Source of the DNA: Chelydra serpentina
Taxonomy: Eukaryota > Chordata > Testudines > Chelydridae
Assembly (NCBI GenBank): GCA_037349315.1
Contig: JBAIAC010000004.1
Span: forward strand, 79,662,501 to 79,726,500
Length of the DNA stretch: 64,000 nucleotides
Reading direction: 5' to 3'
Position numbers and translations under genes: made by a program. Shown here piece after piece: positions 59,966 through 64,000 of this stretch (position 1 is its first letter; the number at the start of each line of letters is the position of its first letter). The notes under the pieces were generated by a model, which made no database searches, was not told where the DNA came from, and worked only from the letters and a program-made list of their open reading frames with translations.

Positions 59966-61487
59966 CTAGAAGATTAGCTTTCTTCCCTGGTTCCTTTCTC
60001 CGTCCTCCCTTCCTTCCTTTATCAGATCTTAAGAGAATGATTATGAAGAACCTGTTAAACTCCTCTCTCTGACAATGTTAATTTCCTCCTGCATACATGT
60101 AACAAAAAAGAAAATGGACCACCTCCTGAGGTAAACACAAAGGAAATCTCAGACTGTGATTTAAATGTGATATAATGCCACAAGAACCACAAGTCCATGA
60201 GACGGCATCCCCTTTCTCCGTTAAATTTGAAGATTTGCAGTTCCCAACATTCTAAAAGAATGCCAAGATAGTACATAACATTAAATTGGATTAAATCCAT
60301 TATGGTTTTATACAGAGACAAAGCAAATAATACTTTAACTAAGTCTCAGGGTTCAGATAACTTACTCTGTCTTTGCAATATTTCAAGAGATGGTAATAAA
60401 GTATTACAGAGAATATGCCTTTTAAAAGAGATTTGGTTTTTATTTCAGGGGAGGAAAGTGTTATGATTATTACATGCTTAACACCAAAAGCAATCTTTAG
60501 TGCTGTAATATTTTGTTCCTCTATAGTTGTTATACCCCATAGACTCATACTTATTCTGTACTTGTGAAGATACAAAGGCCATATTCAATGAATCTGGAAT
60601 CTCTGTGATTGAATAGGCTCCAGTGTGTGTTTTCTAGTCTAAATAAGGCAAACACATGACACTGAGGCAATATCCAGAATTTGATGAGGCAAAAGAGTTA
60701 TGGCATAGACTGGGATCTATTGCATTGATGGGTTTTTTCACCAAATCTATAATCTTACACTATTTAGAGATTTTGCAAAGTTCCTGAGAACACTTGACAT
60801 TTGATTAAAACATTGAACATTAAACATCCCTGATGCAAATGGCCTAAATTATGTTTTTATTTATTTTAATATTATTCTTGTGACATTTTTTAAAAAAGCC
60901 TCAAAGTTATTGATTTGTAAATGAAATATTTTCTGTAGATGGACTTTTATCTTATATGTGTGCATAAGCTTTAAAATTCCTTTAGAGAAATCTTTTAAGA
61001 ATTCTCCTTTAGGTCAAAATTATTAGTCTGTAATATCAAATGTCTGTGATGTTGGCAAATTGTTTAGAGAATATTAAACAATCATCATCCATTCAGTTTT
61101 CTTCATGTCTCATGCATTCATCTAAAAAGCCACTTATCATGTGACTCTGCTCTCTGTCTTGATTCTTAGATGGCATTTGATCAGACTGAATGGGATACTT
61201 GTTCTACACTCTAATGATTTGACTTGCAGACCCAGTTTTATTTATTTTCTTCTCTATGGTGTATTATGGTCCTTCATAGGATTTGCATTAATGTCTTGTT
61301 CTCTCAATGTTTCCCCCAGGGGAGAGGGAAAATATAGGGCTGACATATAGCAACTTTGTGTATTATAACTCCGAAAACTCTAAGGCAAAAGTCAGGTAAA
61401 AAAAAACGTTCTAGAAACATTGTGCTTCATTGTTAAAAATGATCAGGAAATAAAGTGTATAAAATCTTAAACTTACAAATCCTTACA
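59966..61487. other. Intergenic, apparently unique AT-rich sequence
   Basis: No gene or clear repeat is recognised. Confidence 0.3.
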
Positions 61488-61580
61488 TGAATAGTCCTTA
61501 GTCAAGCAAATAATCCCATTGTGTTTGATTGGGCTTGCAAAAGTGCTACTCCCATGAGTAAGAATTTGTGGGATCAAATT
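61488..61580. repeat. Palindromic MITE-like repeat fragment
   Basis: AATCCTTACATGAATAGTCC, AATAATCCCATTGTGTTTGA and CTACTCCCATGAGTAAGAAT then TTGTGGGATCAAATTC form a diverged inverted pair, as at 45926. Confidence 0.45.
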
Positions 61581-62374
61581 CTTAATGTGAGGTATAATCT
61601 TTATTATTAGTAAAAATAATTCTTACACAGCATTTTTTATCTTCAAAGGCATTACAAGACATTAATAAGTTTAAGTGGTGCATTTAATTAACAAACACTT
61701 TATTTTCTTCATTATAAAAACAAACGTTCAGAGCCTGAGTGGTGACTTAGAGCAGAAAATTAATGTAGATGTTATTGAATTTGACTTCAAGTTTTACCAG
61801 AGCTTTATTTATCAGTCTAATTTTTTATTGGATTTTAGTAAATATTCTAAGTTTTTAGGCTATAAAGTTAACTAATTGAAAAGAGAATTACTTTCCCTTA
61901 ATGCATTCTGATATCAGAACCTGTTTTTTAACAACTACATTTTAACTTCACGTGGTGTCTTGCTAGTCAAACTGACTTCTTGGCTGTCTTTTAATTCACT
62001 TTATTATTGAATTTTAAAGCTATGTTTAATATCATTGAGCATCCCACTGATCCCTTCCACGTTAGAGCTAGTTATGTCTTTTATGAGGTGTTGGAGAAGG
62101 GGAAGACATACACTATGTCTTACTGCTGGGTGCTGAGGCAAGGAAAGTGGACTGCAGGATTTGTTTCACCACCACAGCAGATGTAGCCAGTGACCCCTCC
62201 AGTGCAGCTTTTCCAGGCTCTGATCCAGCAAAGCACTTAAGCAAGCTCTTATCTTTGCACCTGTGAGTAGACTTACTGCTTGTACATTGGGACCTCAGTG
62301 TGCAGGACAGTCAGAGGTCTGGTCACACCCCTCTTCAGAAATGCTCCAAGAGGGACCATTCTTACACTGTAAGA
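61581..62374. other. Intergenic, no gene recognised
   Basis: Non-coding. A remnant of the palindromic family is at 62219-62285 (CTGATCCAGCAAAGCACTTA ... GTGAGTAGAC). Confidence 0.3.
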
Positions 62375-62580
62375 GCAGTAGTCCAGAATACTGGGTTCCA
62401 GTCTGCCACCGACTTGCTGTGTCTCAGGCAAGTCGCTTCTCTCTGTGCCTCCACTTCCCCATCTGTGGAATGGGAATAGCAATACTTCCCTGTCCCTCCC
62501 GGAAGTGTTGTTAAGCTCAATTAATGCTCGGAAAGCTATTTGATTTCTTTGGATGAAAAGCACTATAGAAGTACCAGGTG
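62375..62580 (+). repeat. MIR-type SINE
   Basis: TACTGGGTTCCAGTCTGCCA, CTTGCTGTGTCTCAGGCAAG, TCTGTGCCTCCACTTCCCCA, TCTGTGGAATGGGAATAGCA and AAGCACTATAGAAGTACCAG follow the forward MIR consensus in order. This is the best-kept MIR in the window. Confidence 0.88.
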
Positions 62581-63586
62581 TTTTGACTGAGTATTTTCTT
62601 CTACATAAGAGATCTGTCTCTTATATTGTCTCATAACGAATGTATCAGTGGAACCTGATGATGAAATGTAGCTTACAATGGCTGAGAAACTAGAAGCTTC
62701 AGCCAACTCTTCTCCAAGTATGCATGTGACTTTGGAGGACTAACAAATCAGGCCATGGTGTATCATTCTGTTATCAGTTTCTGCAGTTGCTCATATCACA
62801 TCAGGTCCTGGAGGCCATGGTGACTGGATGTACCTCACAGCTACTGTGGTGGCTAAAGTGAGGAAGGTGGGTTTCAGAGGCTTTTCATTTAGGAAATCAG
62901 CAGCAGCCAGGGCCCAGAATGGAAAAGCAGTACTGGGAGTGAATAGTAACCCCCTGAATATCATGAGATTGGCCTGCCACTTGTTGAATGCTTAAGAGTT
63001 GTGAATTACTTAGGAATTATTCAGATTTTAAACCATCTCTCCTACAGAAAGGTGACTTCACCATCTCTGAATTTGAGTTTCCCCCATTTATGGTGAAGCA
63101 GCACTTTCCTTTCCACTTCAATTACTTACAATGGAGTTACACCAGAGATGGATTTGGCATCTTGTTTACAAATGGGCACCTTGCTTTGACCTTGTGCTTA
63201 CTATTTATTTGCCTGCTTTGGCCCTTGATTACAGTTGATTGGCATTTTGTGATTTTCCAGTTTTCCAGCTTTTTACAGTTTGGCTACTTAATCACAGTGC
63301 ATAGTAGGAGTTCCTGGAAAACTCTTCATTTATATAACAGGTCCACATTATTCAAGGTTGATGCCTTGTTTATGCCTACAGTTTGCATGTGGAAATTATA
63401 TATTAGCATAGACAAAAATACAAATACCAGCTTGCATGTCCCAATAGGTTTTTTCCCAGGATAGTTCATGTGTGAACATTTATTGTGGGACAACCGAGAC
63501 AAAGATATTTGACAATTTAGCCAACAGGATCTTCAAAATCATTTCATTTCCATTTTTTTCAGAAACTGAGGTTAGCAGAGGCCGTA
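62581..63586. other. Intergenic, no recognised features
   Basis: Non-coding. The 158-codon open frame at 62988-63464 shows no family resemblance. Confidence 0.3.
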
Positions 63587-63706
63587 GGGGGACCAGATGT
63601 CCCGATTTTATAGGGACAGTCCCAATTTTGGAGTCTTTTTCTTGTATAGGCCTCTATTACCCCCCCACCCCCTGTCCCGATTTTTCACATTTGCTGTCTG
63701 GTCACC
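63587..63706. mobile_element. TA-flanked MITE with GGGTGACCAG ends, copy 2
   Basis: Ends GGGGGACCAGATGTCCCGAT and the inverted CTGTCTGGTCACC are flanked by TA at 63585-63586 and 63707-63708. The body (TATAGGGACAGTCCCAATTT, CCCCCTGTCCCGATTTTTCA) is the canonical form of which 20657-20832 is a diverged copy. Confidence 0.7.
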
Positions 63707-63708
63707 TA

Positions 63709-64000
63709 GGAGAGGGAGTAATTTTCAAGTGTAATTGTGCTTTGTGGACTGAGTGCTAATAACAACAGATTTTAATTGGGTGGACTGGGTCAGGGCTATA
63801 TCATCCACTTGAACTTAGCATTTAGTATAGTTTTGATCAAAATATGGTTTAAGCTACTGCTTATTGGAAGACAGTTAATAATCATTACACTTTCCAGGCA
63901 GTGTATGATATGTTGTGAACCTTTATGAGGTTGTTTTTTTTACTTCATGTATAGAGCTCACATTGTCTTTAATGAAAAGCATGAAAAAGAGGTTTGTCTT
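63709..64000. other. Intergenic to the window end
   Basis: Nothing recognised. Confidence 0.3.

Noticed and set aside
62988..63464. 158-codon open frame, plus strand
   Set aside because: It has hydrophobic stretches, but no family resemblance, and such lengths occur by chance in 64 kb of AT-rich DNA.

Overview
The window reads as vertebrate nuclear DNA, most likely from a cryptodire turtle. The case rests on interrupted exons with GT-AG introns, 3' ends of CR1 LINEs, a tRNA-promoter SINE fused to a CR1 tail (the tortoise 'Cry' pol III/SINE layout), old MIR SINEs, a Penelope-like element and many hAT and PIF/Harbinger-like MITEs. Crocodilian or bird DNA shares some of these, but the Cry-type SINE points to a turtle.

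Only one real protein-coding gene is visible: EDNRB, the endothelin B receptor, on the minus strand. Six exons (14610-14158, 4369-4257, 4077-3873, 3462-3313, 2116-1983, 331-223) join in frame with canonical splice sites. They code for 388 residues, from the signal peptide through the seventh membrane segment. The final exon (cytoplasmic tail) lies beyond position 1. A GC-rich, CpG-rich promoter region covers about 14.1-15.5 kb. Intron 1 is about 9.8 kb and holds a nested MITE pair, a Penelope-like element end and a CR1 3' end.

From about 15.5 kb to 64 kb I find no host gene, which fits the gene-poor DNA upstream of EDNRB in other amniotes. This part is layered mobile elements. At 16-21.7 kb there are palindromic and foldback MITEs. 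At 23.6-27.8 kb there is a minus-strand LTR-like block, degenerate coding sequence and a solo LTR with a 5-bp target duplication. At 36.5-39.7 kb lies a decayed Ty3/gypsy-class element whose integrase precedes its reverse transcriptase and whose gag resembles the SCAN domain, the hallmarks of the Gmr1-like group. At 42.4-44.2 kb there is an LTR candidate followed by Harbinger-like MITEs. At 55.3 kb there is a hAT element carrying 42-bp tandem repeats, and at 57.2-57.9 kb an LTR-like unit with 47-bp tandem repeats.

The most notable item is the Gmr1-like element. It is 3'-truncated, has stops and frame breaks, and carries a 177-bp hAT MITE with a perfect 8-bp target duplication inside its integrase. 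It is a fossil, not an active system. The remaining intergenic stretches look like unique, AT-rich DNA, where neural-crest regulatory elements of EDNRB could lie, but nothing in the sequence alone proves that.
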